A stretch of 64,000 nt of DNA. Source: Lysinibacillus_B sp050613145. Its GTDB lineage: Bacteria; Bacillota; Bacilli; Bacillales_A; Planococcaceae. The DNA lies in the NCBI RefSeq assembly GCF_050613145.1, contig NZ_CP192507.1:3286001-3350000 (forward strand). Direction: 5' to 3'. The translations under genes and the position numbers were made by a program. Below are positions 8,561-17,808 of the stretch, one piece after another; the stretch's first letter is position 1; each line of letters begins with the position of its first letter. The notes below the pieces were generated by a model. That model was not told where the DNA came from and ran no database searches. It saw nothing but the letters and a program-made list of their open reading frames with translations.

Positions 8561-10222
8561 ATGGTAATAAAAACAAATATCCGTGCACCACATGGCAACG
8601 AATTAACATGTAAAGGTTGGACACAAGAAGCGGCAATGCGTATGTTAATGAACAACCTTGACCCAGAAGTAGCAGAAAATCCGGATGAGTTAGTTGTATA
8701 TGGGGGGATCGGGAAAGCTGCACGTGACTGGGAAAGCTTCCATAAAATAATTGAAACATTAAAAGAGCTAGAAAATGATGAAACAATGCTTGTGCAATCT
8801 GGGAAACCAGTTGCTGTATTCAAAACACATGAAAACGCACCACGCGTGTTAATTGCAAACTCTAACTTAGTGCCAGGATGGGCGAACTGGGAGCACTTCT
8901 ATAAACTAGAAGAACGCAATTTAATGATGTATGGACAAATGACAGCTGGTAGCTGGATTTACATCGGTGCTCAAGGCATTTTACAAGGAACATACTTAAG
9001 CTTTGTAGAAGCTGGAAAGAAAAAATTTGGTACACCAGACCTTCGCGGTAAGTTTATTTTAACTGGTGGTATGGGCGGTATGAGTGGTGCTCAACCATTA
9101 GCCGGGAAAATGGCTGGTGCGGTTATCCTTGTTGTCGAAGTAGAACGTGCTCGTATCGAGCGTAAAATAAAAGAAGGCTACTGTGACTATATCGTTGAAA
9201 CAGTAGACGAAGCAATCGAATTAGTAAACAAATTAACAGCAGCAAAAGAACCTGCATCCATTGGTTTAGTTGGCAACTGTGCAGATGTAAACCGCGAATT
9301 ATTAAATCGTGGCATCATTCCTGATTTAGTAACAGACCAAACATCCGCACATGATCCAATTAACGGCTATGTGCCAAATGGTATGAGCTACGAAGAGGCG
9401 CTAGAACTTCGTAAAAACGAGCCAAAAACATACGAACAAAAAGCGAAAGAGACAATGGCAGAACACGTTCGTACAATGCTTGAGTTCCAAGCAGCAGGTG
9501 CCGAAACATTTGACTACGGTAACAACATCCGCGCATATGCACAAGAAATGGGTGTAGAAAATGCCTTTGATTTCCCTGGCTTCGTACCAGCTTACATCCG
9601 TCCGCTATTCTGTGAAGGGAAAGGACCATTCCGCTGGGCAGCTCTATCAGGTGATCCAGAAGATATTTATAAAACAGATGCACTAGCAAAAGAAATGTTT
9701 GCGGATGATGAAGGGTTAGTTAACTGGATTGACATGGCACAAAAAATGGTCAAATGGCAAGGGCTACCATCTCGTATTTGCTGGCTAGGCTACGGTGACC
9801 GTCACCGCTTTGCGCTTCGTGTAAACGAAATGGTAGCAAGCGGTGAATTAAAAGCACCAATCGTATTTGGTCGTGACCACTTAGACTCTGGTTCGGTTGC
9901 TTCTCCAAATCGTGAAACAGAAGGTATGCGTGACGGTACAGATGCCGTATCAGACTGGCCATTACTGAACGCGCTTGTGAATACAGCTGGTGGTGCTAGC
10001 TGGGTAAGTATTCACCACGGCGGTGGCGTAGGTATGGGTTACTCCCAACATGCTGGGCAAGTTTTAGTAGCAGACGGTTCTCAACTAGCAGCAGACAAAA
10101 TCAACCGTGTATTAGTATCTGACCCAGGTATGGGGGTTGTACGTCATGCGGATGCTGGTTATGAGATTGCCATTCGTACGGCAAAAGAGAAGGGCGTTAA
10201 TATGCCAATGTTAAAAGGATGA
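8561..10222 (+). CDS. hutU: Urocanate hydratase (urocanase)
   Basis: 553 residues, full length. It catalyses the second step of histidine degradation, urocanate to 4-imidazolone-5-propionate, in the cytoplasm with tightly bound NAD+. The glycine-rich NAD segment GGMGGMSGAQP lies near residue 170. The catalytic Cys is about residue 407 (SRICWLGYGDRHR), and the C-terminal VSIHHGGGVGMGYSQHAG block is intact. The start follows AGGGAGAG by 8 nt. hutI follows 7 nt after the stop. hutH and hutG are not in the window, so the pathway is split or continues elsewhere. Confidence 0.97.
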   Translation: MVIKTNIRAPHGNELTCKGWTQEAAMRMLMNNLDPEVAENPDELVVYGGIGKAARDWESFHKIIETLKELENDETMLVQSGKPVAVFKTHENAPRVLIANSNLVPGWANWEHFYKLEERNLMMYGQMTAGSWIYIGAQGILQGTYLSFVEAGKKKFGTPDLRGKFILTGGMGGMSGAQPLAGKMAGAVILVVEVERARIERKIKEGYCDYIVETVDEAIELVNKLTAAKEPASIGLVGNCADVNRELLNRGIIPDLVTDQTSAHDPINGYVPNGMSYEEALELRKNEPKTYEQKAKETMAEHVRTMLEFQAAGAETFDYGNNIRAYAQEMGVENAFDFPGFVPAYIRPLFCEGKGPFRWAALSGDPEDIYKTDALAKEMFADDEGLVNWIDMAQKMVKWQGLPSRICWLGYGDRHRFALRVNEMVASGELKAPIVFGRDHLDSGSVASPNRETEGMRDGTDAVSDWPLLNALVNTAGGASWVSIHHGGGVGMGYSQHAGQVLVADGSQLAADKINRVLVSDPGMGVVRHADAGYEIAIRTAKEKGVNMPMLKG

Positions 10223-10229
10223 TGCTGAT

Positions 10230-11501
10230 ATGCCATTATTAATCAAAAATGCAAATGAAATTGTTACGATGCAAAGTTCCGTAAATGGACCACGTACAGG
10301 CAAAGCAATGAGTGAGTTATCTATCATTAAAAATGGCAGTATTTTAGTAGAGGACGATTGCATTATTGCAATTGGCCCTCTCGCTGAAATCCAACAACAA
10401 TTTGCCGAACAAGTGGCACAGGCAGACATTGTGGACGCAACTGGCAAAGTCGTCATGCCAGGCCTTGTCGATTGCCATACGCACCTTGTCCATGGAGGTA
10501 CACGTGAACACGAATTAAATATGCGTTTAAGTGGTGCTACCTACATGGAAATTATGAATGCGGGCGGTGGTATTCACTATACAACAACTAAAACACGTGA
10601 AGCTTCTTTTGATGAATTATATGAAAAAACAGTTAAAATTTTAAATCAGTTTTTAACATACGGTGTCACAACAATTGAAGCGAAATCAGGCTACGGTTTA
10701 GATTGGGAAACAGAAAAAAAGCAGCTGGAAGTAGTAAAAAAATTACAAGAAACACACGAAATCGACCTTGTTTCTACGTTCATGGGTGCCCATGCTGTAC
10801 CAAGCGAATATAAAGGACGAGAAGATGACTTTGTGGATGTAGTCATTAACGAAATGCTACCGAAAGTTGCGGAGCTCGGTTTAGCAGAATTTAATGATGT
10901 TTTCTGTGAAAAAGGCGTCTTCACACCCGAACAATCTCGAAAAATTTTATTAGCTGGGAAGGAATACGGTCTAACACCAAAAATTCATGCGGACGAAATC
11001 GAACCGTACGAAGGAGCTGAGCTTGCAGCCGAGCTTGGTGCCATTTCTGCAGAGCACTTATTAGTAGCGTCTGATGAAGGCATTGAAGCGATGGCTAAAG
11101 CCGGCACAATTGCCGTACTATTACCGGGAACAGCATTTTTCTTACGCGCCCCTTTTGCACGTGGACGACTAATGATTGATCGCGGTGTACCTGTCGCGAT
11201 TTCTACCGATTTCAATCCAGGCTCATCACCGACAATTTCTTTACCATTCATCCAAAATTTAGCTTGTATGAATATGGGGATGACAATGGAAGAAGTACTT
11301 GTTGCTACAACGATTAACGCCGCCTATGCGATTAATCGGGGTGAAAAAGTTGGCTCTTTAGAAGTTGGTAAAAAAGCCGACATCTTATTGCTCAATGTAC
11401 CAAACTATAAACAATTGCAATATTTCTACGGCATGAATCATACAGATACAGTCATTAAAGCAGGCGAAGTCGTAGTAAAAGAAGGCGTATTTATTCGATA
11501 A
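10230..11501 (+). CDS. hutI: Imidazolonepropionase
   Basis: 423 residues, usual length. It hydrolyses 4-imidazolone-5-propionate to N-formimino-glutamate, the third step of histidine breakdown. It belongs to the amidohydrolase superfamily. The first metal pair is in VDCHTHLVHGG (HxH), a further metal His in KIHADEIEPYEGAE, and the Asp in ISTDFNPGSSPT. The ribosome site AAAGGATG overlaps the hutU stop region and the gap is 7 nt, so the genes are translationally close. It ends before a long hairpin. Confidence 0.97.
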   Translation: MPLLIKNANEIVTMQSSVNGPRTGKAMSELSIIKNGSILVEDDCIIAIGPLAEIQQQFAEQVAQADIVDATGKVVMPGLVDCHTHLVHGGTREHELNMRLSGATYMEIMNAGGGIHYTTTKTREASFDELYEKTVKILNQFLTYGVTTIEAKSGYGLDWETEKKQLEVVKKLQETHEIDLVSTFMGAHAVPSEYKGREDDFVDVVINEMLPKVAELGLAEFNDVFCEKGVFTPEQSRKILLAGKEYGLTPKIHADEIEPYEGAELAAELGAISAEHLLVASDEGIEAMAKAGTIAVLLPGTAFFLRAPFARGRLMIDRGVPVAISTDFNPGSSPTISLPFIQNLACMNMGMTMEEVLVATTINAAYAINRGEKVGSLEVGKKADILLLNVPNYKQLQYFYGMNHTDTVIKAGEVVVKEGVFIR

Positions 11502-11526
11502 TAATAGTGATTATAAGTAATAGAAT

Positions 11527-11578
11527 GGGGACACACCAATTCGTCAACATGTAGGCGAATTGGTGTGTCCCCTTCTTT
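11527..11578 (+). terminator. Strong terminator after hutI
   Basis: A perfect 17-bp stem (GGGGACACACCAATTCG with its complement) around a 12-nt loop, then TTCTTTAT. It is long for a simple terminator. Confidence 0.75.
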
Positions 11579-11602
11579 ATATACCCTCATTATGGGTTGT
11601 TT

Positions 11603-11706
11603 TTTATTTATTCGCTGATAAATCGGCAAAAGTCGCCGATACCCCATAAGAAACCGCTGATAAAATCCCTAAATTCGCCGATAAAACTCGAGATTCGCTG
11701 ATAAAC
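11603..11706. repeat. Array of ~21-24-nt spaced CGCYGATAAA motifs
   Basis: Five degenerate copies of a TTCGCTGATAAA-like unit: TTCGCTGATAAA, GTCGCCGATACC, ACCGCTGATAAA, TTCGCCGATAAA, TTCGCTGATAAA. They repeat about every 21-24 bases with unrelated spacers. The motifs are direct, not inverted, and too short and uneven for a CRISPR array. No gene overlaps. Confidence 0.65.
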
Positions 11707-11744
11707 AGGTACAATTATTATTAGAGAGGTGCTTTATTAATTCT

Positions 11745-12330
11745 CTAAACCTTCTTCCGCTTCGCATTACGTCCTAATCCTTCAGGCACAATGACTTTTT
11801 GTTCCTTCAATTCATTTAACACGTGATTAATCGTTGCTTCACTGACATCTGGACATGCATTGCGGATATCAACTTTTGTAAAGTACCCTAGTTTCTTTTC
11901 AATGAAAAAATATACACGTTGGTTCTTACCACCCTTTTGTGACTCAATAATTCCTACTCGGATTTCTAGGTCTTCATAGGCTGCTACAAATGTACCTAAC
12001 AAATAATTCACCCATGAATGAGAAAATATCATGGGTATTGTCATGCCAATGAACGGATGATTTTCTTAGCGTTTCGTAATAGTCCTCTTTCGAATCCTCT
12101 ATAATTTTCTCAAGAATGATATAGCGACCTACTTCAAATCCAAATTGATATAACAGTAATAGTGTCAACAAACGAGCCATACGCCCATTTCCATCATTAA
12201 ATGGGTGTACCAATAAAAAATCTAAAATAAATACGCTTATTAAAATGAGAGGCTCTACATCGGCTTTTGACACTCTCTCTCGCAATTCTTCACATAATCT
12301 CTGCATAGCAGCAGGTGTTTCAAAAGCTGA
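11745..12330 (-). pseudogene. Fic-family AMP transferase, truncated and frameshifted
   Basis: The Fic active-site motif HPFNDGNGR is intact in the first frame (start of homology ETPAAMQRLCEEL near 12330). The frame then shifts near 12010-12040. The continuation (NYLLGTFVAAYEDLEIRVG and a C-terminal winged helix ending NAKRKKV) is in another frame. The N-terminal third, where an inhibitory helix would lie, is missing; homology stops abruptly next to a palindrome at 12343. Fic proteins usually modify target proteins with AMP. This copy is unlikely to yield a normal product, although a short Fic core could still be translated from ATG 12306. Confidence 0.75.
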
Positions 12331-12342
12331 AACTAGCTAATA

Positions 12343-12385
12343 AAATAAACATACTCATTTCACAATAAAATGAGTATGTTTATTT
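12343..12385. terminator. 18-bp perfect palindromic stem at the fic breakpoint
   Basis: AAATAAACATACTCATTT pairs perfectly with its complement around a 7-nt loop. It has T-rich flanks on both strands and could be a bidirectional terminator left from a lost gene. The fic homology ends within ~15 bp of it. Confidence 0.6.
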
Positions 12386-12487
12386 AGCTACTCGATGTTC
12401 AAATACTTTTCGGTGTACTTTCATCCCATGCTTCCTCATGCTCCCAAAAAGAAGTATTTTACATACATGTTTGTGTCCATTTTGTTA

Positions 12488-12510
12488 AAGATGTATTTTA
12501 TATATTGCTT
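12488..12510 (+). promoter_or_regulatory. Possible NsrR-type operator upstream of hmp
   Basis: The AAGATGTAT half-site is followed 5 nt later by a weaker inverted half (ATATTGCTT, 6 of 9 complementary). This resembles the NO-sensing NsrR sites known upstream of hmp in Bacillus. A second AAGATGAAT half follows at 12514. Confidence 0.35.
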
Positions 12511-12556
12511 TAAAAGATGAATAGGCATATATTTATGACGAAAGGACGTGTTCAAC

Positions 12557-13765
12557 ATGTTAGACCAACATACTATCAACGTTATTAAATCAACAGTTCC
12601 TGTTTTAGAAGTACACGGCGTAGCCATTACAAAAACTTTTTATCACAACTTATTTAAAGATAATCCATCATTATTAAATATTTTTAACCATACAAATCAA
12701 ACAAAAGGTCGTCAGCAAGGCGCTTTAGCCAATACTGTTTATGCAGCAGCGAAGCATATCGACAACTTAGAACCAATCGTACCCGTAGTCGTACAAATCG
12801 CACATAAACACGTAAGTCTTGGGGTTTTACCAGAGCATTACCCAATTGTCGGTCAATATTTACTTGCGGCGATTAAAGAAGTACTGGGAGATGCTGCAAC
12901 AGACGAAATCATCGATGCATGGGCTAAAGCATATGGCGTGATTGCTGATATCTTTATTTCAGTGGAAGAGGATTTATATAAAGCAGCGGAACAAAACGGG
13001 GGCTGGCGTGCATTTAAACAGTTCCAAATTGCTCGTACTGTCAAAGAAAGTGATGATGTGACATCTTTCTACTTAACACCAGTAGACGGCTCAAAAGTAC
13101 CCGCATATCAACCAGGTCAATACGTATCAATTCGCGTAAAAGCACCAGGCGAAGAGTACTTGTTAAATCGTCAATATACATTATCACAACCAAGCAATGC
13201 ACAGGAATTCCGCATTTCTGTGAAACGTGAAAGCGAGCATAATCCAAAAGGAAAAGTATCAAACTTTTTACACGAGGCAGCGATTGGCACAATCATTGAC
13301 GTGAGTGCTCCAGCTGGTGTATTCACATACGAGCCGACAAAAGCACCTGTACTATTTATTAGTGGTGGGATTGGGGTTACACCGTTAAATGCGATGTTCC
13401 AAACGATCGAAAATAAAGAAAACGTAACGTTCATTCAATGTGCACGTAACGAAAATGTCCTTGCTTTCCATGAGGCCATCCAAAATAAAATGAACACATT
13501 AAAGGGCCCAACTGGTTTACGTAAGCTATTCAGTGCGTTCAAAAAAGACAGTAACCCGCATCATCAAGTGTTGTACTCTGACAAAAATGAGTACATCAGT
13601 GCGAACGTGCTACGACAAGTCGTCACACAAGATACACAAGTGTACATTTGCGGACCAATACCATTTATGGAAGCAGCCGTGAACGCTTTACATGAGTGCC
13701 ATATTCCAGACAATCAAATTCACTATGAATTTTTCGGCCCTGCATTACAATTAAATACAAAGTAA
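12557..13765 (+). CDS. hmp: Flavohaemoglobin, nitric oxide dioxygenase
   Basis: 402 residues. The ATG at 12557 is preferred over an upstream GTG (12548) because AAAGGA lies 10 nt before it and the product then starts like known Hmp proteins. The N-terminal globin domain has Tyr29, Gln53 and proximal His85 (IAHKHVSLG). The FAD-binding domain has NRQYTLS. The NAD(P)H domain has SGGIGVTP and the terminal EFFGP. Hmp converts NO to nitrate with O2 and NADH in the cytoplasm. The gene is monocistronic and has its own terminator. A degraded duplicate of its 3' end lies at 19275. Confidence 0.96.
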   Translation: MLDQHTINVIKSTVPVLEVHGVAITKTFYHNLFKDNPSLLNIFNHTNQTKGRQQGALANTVYAAAKHIDNLEPIVPVVVQIAHKHVSLGVLPEHYPIVGQYLLAAIKEVLGDAATDEIIDAWAKAYGVIADIFISVEEDLYKAAEQNGGWRAFKQFQIARTVKESDDVTSFYLTPVDGSKVPAYQPGQYVSIRVKAPGEEYLLNRQYTLSQPSNAQEFRISVKRESEHNPKGKVSNFLHEAAIGTIIDVSAPAGVFTYEPTKAPVLFISGGIGVTPLNAMFQTIENKENVTFIQCARNENVLAFHEAIQNKMNTLKGPTGLRKLFSAFKKDSNPHHQVLYSDKNEYISANVLRQVVTQDTQVYICGPIPFMEAAVNALHECHIPDNQIHYEFFGPALQLNTK

Positions 13766-13771
13766 AATGGG

Positions 13772-13806
13772 ACTAGCCCTTGCTGAATGTAAGGGCTAGT
13801 TTTATT
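13772..13806 (+). terminator. hmp terminator
   Basis: ACTAGCCCTT pairs with AAGGGCTAGT, then TTTATTTATT. It could also serve the converging reductase gene. Confidence 0.8.
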
Positions 13807-13826
13807 TATTAGTTCTGAATGGAATC

Positions 13827-14879
13827 CTATCTATTTACTAAGGTCTTATTTATAATTTCACGATTTCGTGCTTCAAAAATTTCATTGTGTGAAGAAACTT
13901 TTGCGACTTTATCAGCAGTGGGCTCTAGACTTAGCTTAATATCATTGATGGCATTGATAGCATCTTGAAATGCACCTGTAATTAGGTAAACTTTATTATC
14001 ATGTTTTGAAATATCACCAACAGCATATATTCCATCAACAGTTGTTAAGCCTTTTCCATTTGTCGTTATATAATATTGGTATTCTGCATCACGTTCTGGA
14101 TTCACCGTAGCATCAAATGCAAAAGAGTGATCACGATCATAACCATGATTGACTAATACATCATCTACAACGATTGTTGATGTTTCATTTGTCGCTACGT
14201 TTTCCAAGATGACTTCTTTAATTTTTGTCTTTTCCTCGTTTGCTACAAGGGATTGGATTTGTGTATTTGTCATAATCGGCACGCCATTTTCTTCTAAATA
14301 GCGAATTTGTGCCTCATGAGCAGATAAATTTTCTCCACGGTAAATGACAGTAATGTGTTTAGCAATGCCGATTAAATCTTTAGCCCAATCAATAGCAGAA
14401 TTTCCTCCACCTGAAATTAATAGCGATTTATTTTTAAAGCTCTGAATACCTCGAATCGTATAATGCAGATTGGACACCTCGTATTTTTCAGCACCTTCGA
14501 CATGTAATTTAATAGGACTAATGATTCCTCCACCTACTGCCACAACTACCTTTTTTGAAAAATGCTTTTCACCTGTGCTTGTCTCGATCACAAATAAACC
14601 ATCTTTCTTCGTTACTAAATCCACCTTTGTATTTAAGCAAACAGTTGGATTAAATGTTAAGCCTTGTTCTATTAGATTTTCAATCACTTTTTGAGCAGGT
14701 GTAGCGGTTAAACCACCAATATCCCAAATGATTTTTTCAGGATAGACATGCAATTTCCCACCTAAAGTAGGTTTATATTCAATAATTTTCGTTTTTAAGT
14801 CTCGTAAACCTGCGTAAAATGCGCTATAAAGTCCACTTGGTCCGCCACCGATAATCGTAATATCATAGATGTTATCCAT
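13827..14879 (-). CDS. Ferredoxin/flavodoxin-NADP+ reductase 2-like (YcgT-type)
   Basis: 350 residues with the thioredoxin-reductase-like fold but no redox CxxC pair. The FAD-binding GGGPSGLYSAFYAGLR is at residue ~11 and the NAD(P)-binding ISGGGNSAIDWA at ~155. The C-terminal DGIYAVGDISKHDN is the second FAD-binding segment. This matches type 2 ferredoxin-NADP reductases (YumC/YcgT). Its position 20 bp after a siderophore importer operon, on the same strand, fits YcgT-like roles in reducing imported ferric siderophore. GGAGTG precedes the ATG. Confidence 0.85.
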   Translation of the reverse strand: MDNIYDITIIGGGPSGLYSAFYAGLRDLKTKIIEYKPTLGGKLHVYPEKIIWDIGGLTATPAQKVIENLIEQGLTFNPTVCLNTKVDLVTKKDGLFVIETSTGEKHFSKKVVVAVGGGIISPIKLHVEGAEKYEVSNLHYTIRGIQSFKNKSLLISGGGNSAIDWAKDLIGIAKHITVIYRGENLSAHEAQIRYLEENGVPIMTNTQIQSLVANEEKTKIKEVILENVATNETSTIVVDDVLVNHGYDRDHSFAFDATVNPERDAEYQYYITTNGKGLTTVDGIYAVGDISKHDNKVYLITGAFQDAINAINDIKLSLEPTADKVAKVSSHNEIFEARNREIINKTLVNR

Positions 14880-14899
14880 TCAAAACACTCCTATCTAAT

Positions 14900-15745
14900 T
14901 TATCCAAAGTCTTCAGCTACAAGGGTTTGGTTTTTACACATGCCAAATTTATTATGATGTCGTCCAATTGGTACTACACATGGAGATTCTGATATCGGAT
15001 CTTGTATGACCATACAATCGAGACCAAAAATATCTTTGATTAATGAACTTGTAATGACTTCAACTGGTGTGCCTTCCGCAATGAGTTTGCCTTTGTGTAG
15101 CGCAAAAATATGGTCTGCATAACGTGCGGATAGGTTAATATCATGAAGAACCATTACAATCGTTGTACCATATTTTTTATTTAAGTCCGTCAACATATCG
15201 AGTATTTCTATTTGATATGTAATATCTAAATACGTTGTCGGCTCATCTAAAAATAGGATATCCGTCTGTTGTGCCAGTGCCATCGCAATCCAAACACGCT
15301 GTCGTTGTCCACCAGAAAGCTCATCAATATGGCAATCAGCGAATTCCGTAATATTCATGATTTCCATTGCCTCTGCCACTGCTTCATAATCTTTCTTCGT
15401 CCAGCTCTTTAAAAAGGTATGATGCGGAAATCTTCCTCTTCCAACTAAGTCCGCAACGGTAATGCCCTCTGGTACTATCGGGGATTGCGGTAAAAGCCCT
15501 AACACACGTGCTAATTGCTTTGGTGGAATTTTATGAATTGGTTTGCCATCTAGTAAAACTTGTCCAGACGTAGGCTTTATTAACCGCGCCATCGTTTTTA
15601 ACAGCGTCGATTTCCCACACCCATTCGCCCCAATAATAATGCTAATTTCATTGCTGGGAATGGTTACGTCTATGCCATGTAAAATCGTTTTATTGTCATA
15701 TCCAGCAGTGACATGTTCAGCTTGAAATGTGTGTGTTGGTTTCAT
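14900..15745 (-). CDS. Iron-siderophore ABC transporter ATPase
   Basis: 281 residues, FecE/YusV class. Walker A is GANGCGKST, the signature LSGGQRQRVW, Walker B ILFLDEP, and the H-loop His is in MVLHDIN. It energises ferric-siderophore import by the two FecCD-type permeases encoded just upstream. Its ATG overlaps the permease stop (TAATG), so translation is coupled. The C-terminal extension after the NBD (SPCVVPIGRHHN) is typical of the YusV group. Confidence 0.93.
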   Translation of the reverse strand: MKPTHTFQAEHVTAGYDNKTILHGIDVTIPSNEISIIIGANGCGKSTLLKTMARLIKPTSGQVLLDGKPIHKIPPKQLARVLGLLPQSPIVPEGITVADLVGRGRFPHHTFLKSWTKKDYEAVAEAMEIMNITEFADCHIDELSGGQRQRVWIAMALAQQTDILFLDEPTTYLDITYQIEILDMLTDLNKKYGTTIVMVLHDINLSARYADHIFALHKGKLIAEGTPVEVITSSLIKDIFGLDCMVIQDPISESPCVVPIGRHHNKFGMCKNQTLVAEDFG

Positions 15746-16776
15746 TATAGATCTCCCTTTCGATTGATTCGGATTAATAAGTAAATCAAGTAAGGTGCAC
15801 CGAGAATGCCGGTAATCACTCCTACAGGATATCTAGTAACAAAGGCAAATTGACCAATTAGATCCGCTGCCAGTACTAAAATAATCCCGATTAGACCGGC
15901 TGGAATGATATTTGAAAATCCAACACCAACTAATTTCTTTGCAATTGGCCCTGAAAGGAATGCAACAAATGCAATCGGACCTGTTGTCGCTGTAGCTAGC
16001 GCAATAATCAGTACTGAGCTGATGATCAGTATGAGCCTTGTCTTATTTGTATCTACACCAAGTGATGTAGCTGCTTGCTCACCTAACTCGAGCATTTCTA
16101 ATCGTTTACCGAAGAAAATAAGGATCGGCGCAAAAATACAAACTGTCATCATTAGCGGATAAAGAGTCTCCATCTTTGCACCATTTAAGCTACCACTAAG
16201 CCACCGCATTGCAGTTGGAATATCGTGCGTTTTACCAATTAACATTAAATACGAAATGAAGGCATTTAACATTGCCTGTATACCGATACCGATTAAAATG
16301 AGCCTTCCAATTGAAAACGATGATCCTTTCGACAGCGCATAAATGATTAACACCGTTGCAAGCCCACCCACAACGGAAGCAATCGAAACCATCGTATTGC
16401 TCGCCTGCAACACAATGATGCAAAAAACGGCCGCTGCACTTGAGCCAGCTGTTATACCGATGACATTTGGATTCGCTAAAGGATTACGTAGCATCGTTTG
16501 AAATATATAGCCCCCAACACCAAAGGCAAATCCTGCAAATACCCCTGCAATCATACGCGGCAAACGGATTGTACCAACGGCAAATGATGCCCCCTTAACT
16601 TGTTCACCTAGCAACACGCTGATTACATCTTTTACAGGATAAATCGTATTACCAAGCATAAGCATTGTGCTACAAAGTGCTAACGCAATCACCGCTAATA
16701 TCGATGTCACGAATAGAAAGCGGCGCCGTCTTCGTAATCTCGAGTTCATTATAGAATTCATTGTTTCATTCATCAT
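15745..16776 (-). CDS. Iron-siderophore ABC permease, FecCD family (second)
   Basis: 343 residues with about nine predicted membrane helices. It has the FecCD family hallmark GNPLANPNVIGITAGSS-type segment (here LRNPLANPNVIGI) and TGPIAFVAFLSGPIA. It overlaps the upstream permease by 4 nt (ATGA) and the ATPase by 1 nt. It pairs with the preceding FecCD protein to make the heterodimeric channel, as in FeuBC and YfiZ-YfhA of B. subtilis. It resembles YfhA most by context. Confidence 0.92.
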   Translation of the reverse strand: MMNETMNSIMNSRLRRRRRFLFVTSILAVIALALCSTMLMLGNTIYPVKDVISVLLGEQVKGASFAVGTIRLPRMIAGVFAGFAFGVGGYIFQTMLRNPLANPNVIGITAGSSAAAVFCIIVLQASNTMVSIASVVGGLATVLIIYALSKGSSFSIGRLILIGIGIQAMLNAFISYLMLIGKTHDIPTAMRWLSGSLNGAKMETLYPLMMTVCIFAPILIFFGKRLEMLELGEQAATSLGVDTNKTRLILIISSVLIIALATATTGPIAFVAFLSGPIAKKLVGVGFSNIIPAGLIGIILVLAADLIGQFAFVTRYPVGVITGILGAPYLIYLLIRINRKGDL

Positions 16777-17807
16777 AATGCACGCATTTTCGCTTTCATT
16801 GTAATTAAAATTAATATTGGCGCCCCAACAAATGCCGTCACGATGCCAACCTCTAGCTCACCAGGACTACCGAGTAGCCTGCCACAAACATCTGAGATTG
16901 TTAAAATAATCGCCCCTGAAAGTGCTGATAGTGGGATAACATAGCGTAAATCAGGTCCAATGACGAGTCGAATGAGATGGGTAGCGAGTAAACCAATAAA
17001 GCTAATTGGCCCTGCCAATGCCGTTGCAGCACCGCATAATAATACGCCCCCAAATGCTCCAGCAAGTCGAATCGTACCGGTGCGTACGCCTAAACCTGTT
17101 GCGACATCCTCTCCTAATGCTAATGCATTTAATGCTGGTGCCGTGATGATGGCTATGACAATTCCTACTATTAAAAAAGGTGCAAATAGAGAAATAGAAT
17201 CCCAGTTTCCTGCCCCAACACTGCCAACTTGCCAAAACCTAAATTGGTCCATTACATTCGTACGAGGGATCATCACTGCAACGACGAGTGAAGATAGTAT
17301 TGCACTTGTCGCCGCACCTGCTAAAACGAGTTTAAGAGGTGTAGCACCGCCACTTCCCATCGAACCAATGCCAAATACAAAAATAGCAGTAATAATCGCC
17401 CCCGCTATTGCCAGCCAAATATACTGATTTGCCGAACTAATATTGAAAAAGGCGATTCCGCAAACGACAAAAAGAGATGCCCCTGTATTCACACCTAATA
17501 TACTTGGATCTGCAATAGGATTGCGTGTAACTGATTGCATGAGTGCACCTGAAACACCTAATGCAGCACCACACATCAAACTAAATATCGTCCTCACAAT
17601 TCTTTGCCGAACTACATTGGCCTCATGAGACTGGGCGTCTGGATGGAATAAACCATCCAGAACATCAGTCCAATCGACCATCCGAGAGCCAAATGCAAGC
17701 GAGGCTAAAATACATACTCCGAATAAAATCAGTAGGAGTATGAGAACTTTCGTAAAATTACGTGGAAGAAGTACCTGCTTTTTTTCTGAAACGGATGATA
17801 TGTTCAT
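16773..17807 (-). CDS. Iron-siderophore ABC permease, FecCD family (first)
   Basis: 344 residues, multi-spanning, with TRNPIADPSILGVNTGAS and LAGPISFIGLLATHLIR, the FecCD signatures. It starts 1 nt after the stop of the binding lipoprotein gene and overlaps the second permease by 4 nt. It is YfiZ-like by order and sequence. It forms half of the importer channel. Confidence 0.92.
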   Translation of the reverse strand: MNISSVSEKKQVLLPRNFTKVLILLLILFGVCILASLAFGSRMVDWTDVLDGLFHPDAQSHEANVVRQRIVRTIFSLMCGAALGVSGALMQSVTRNPIADPSILGVNTGASLFVVCGIAFFNISSANQYIWLAIAGAIITAIFVFGIGSMGSGGATPLKLVLAGAATSAILSSLVVAVMIPRTNVMDQFRFWQVGSVGAGNWDSISLFAPFLIVGIVIAIITAPALNALALGEDVATGLGVRTGTIRLAGAFGGVLLCGAATALAGPISFIGLLATHLIRLVIGPDLRYVIPLSALSGAIILTISDVCGRLLGSPGELEVGIVTAFVGAPILILITMKAKMRAL

Positions 17808-17808
17808 G

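Noticed and set aside
11603..11706. Possible CRISPR array
   Set aside because: Motifs are only ~12 bp, vary between copies, spacers are ~10 bp and no cas genes are present.
16960..17427. 155-codon plus-strand frame in the permease gene
   Set aside because: Antisense shadow; the minus strand encodes a clear FecCD permease.
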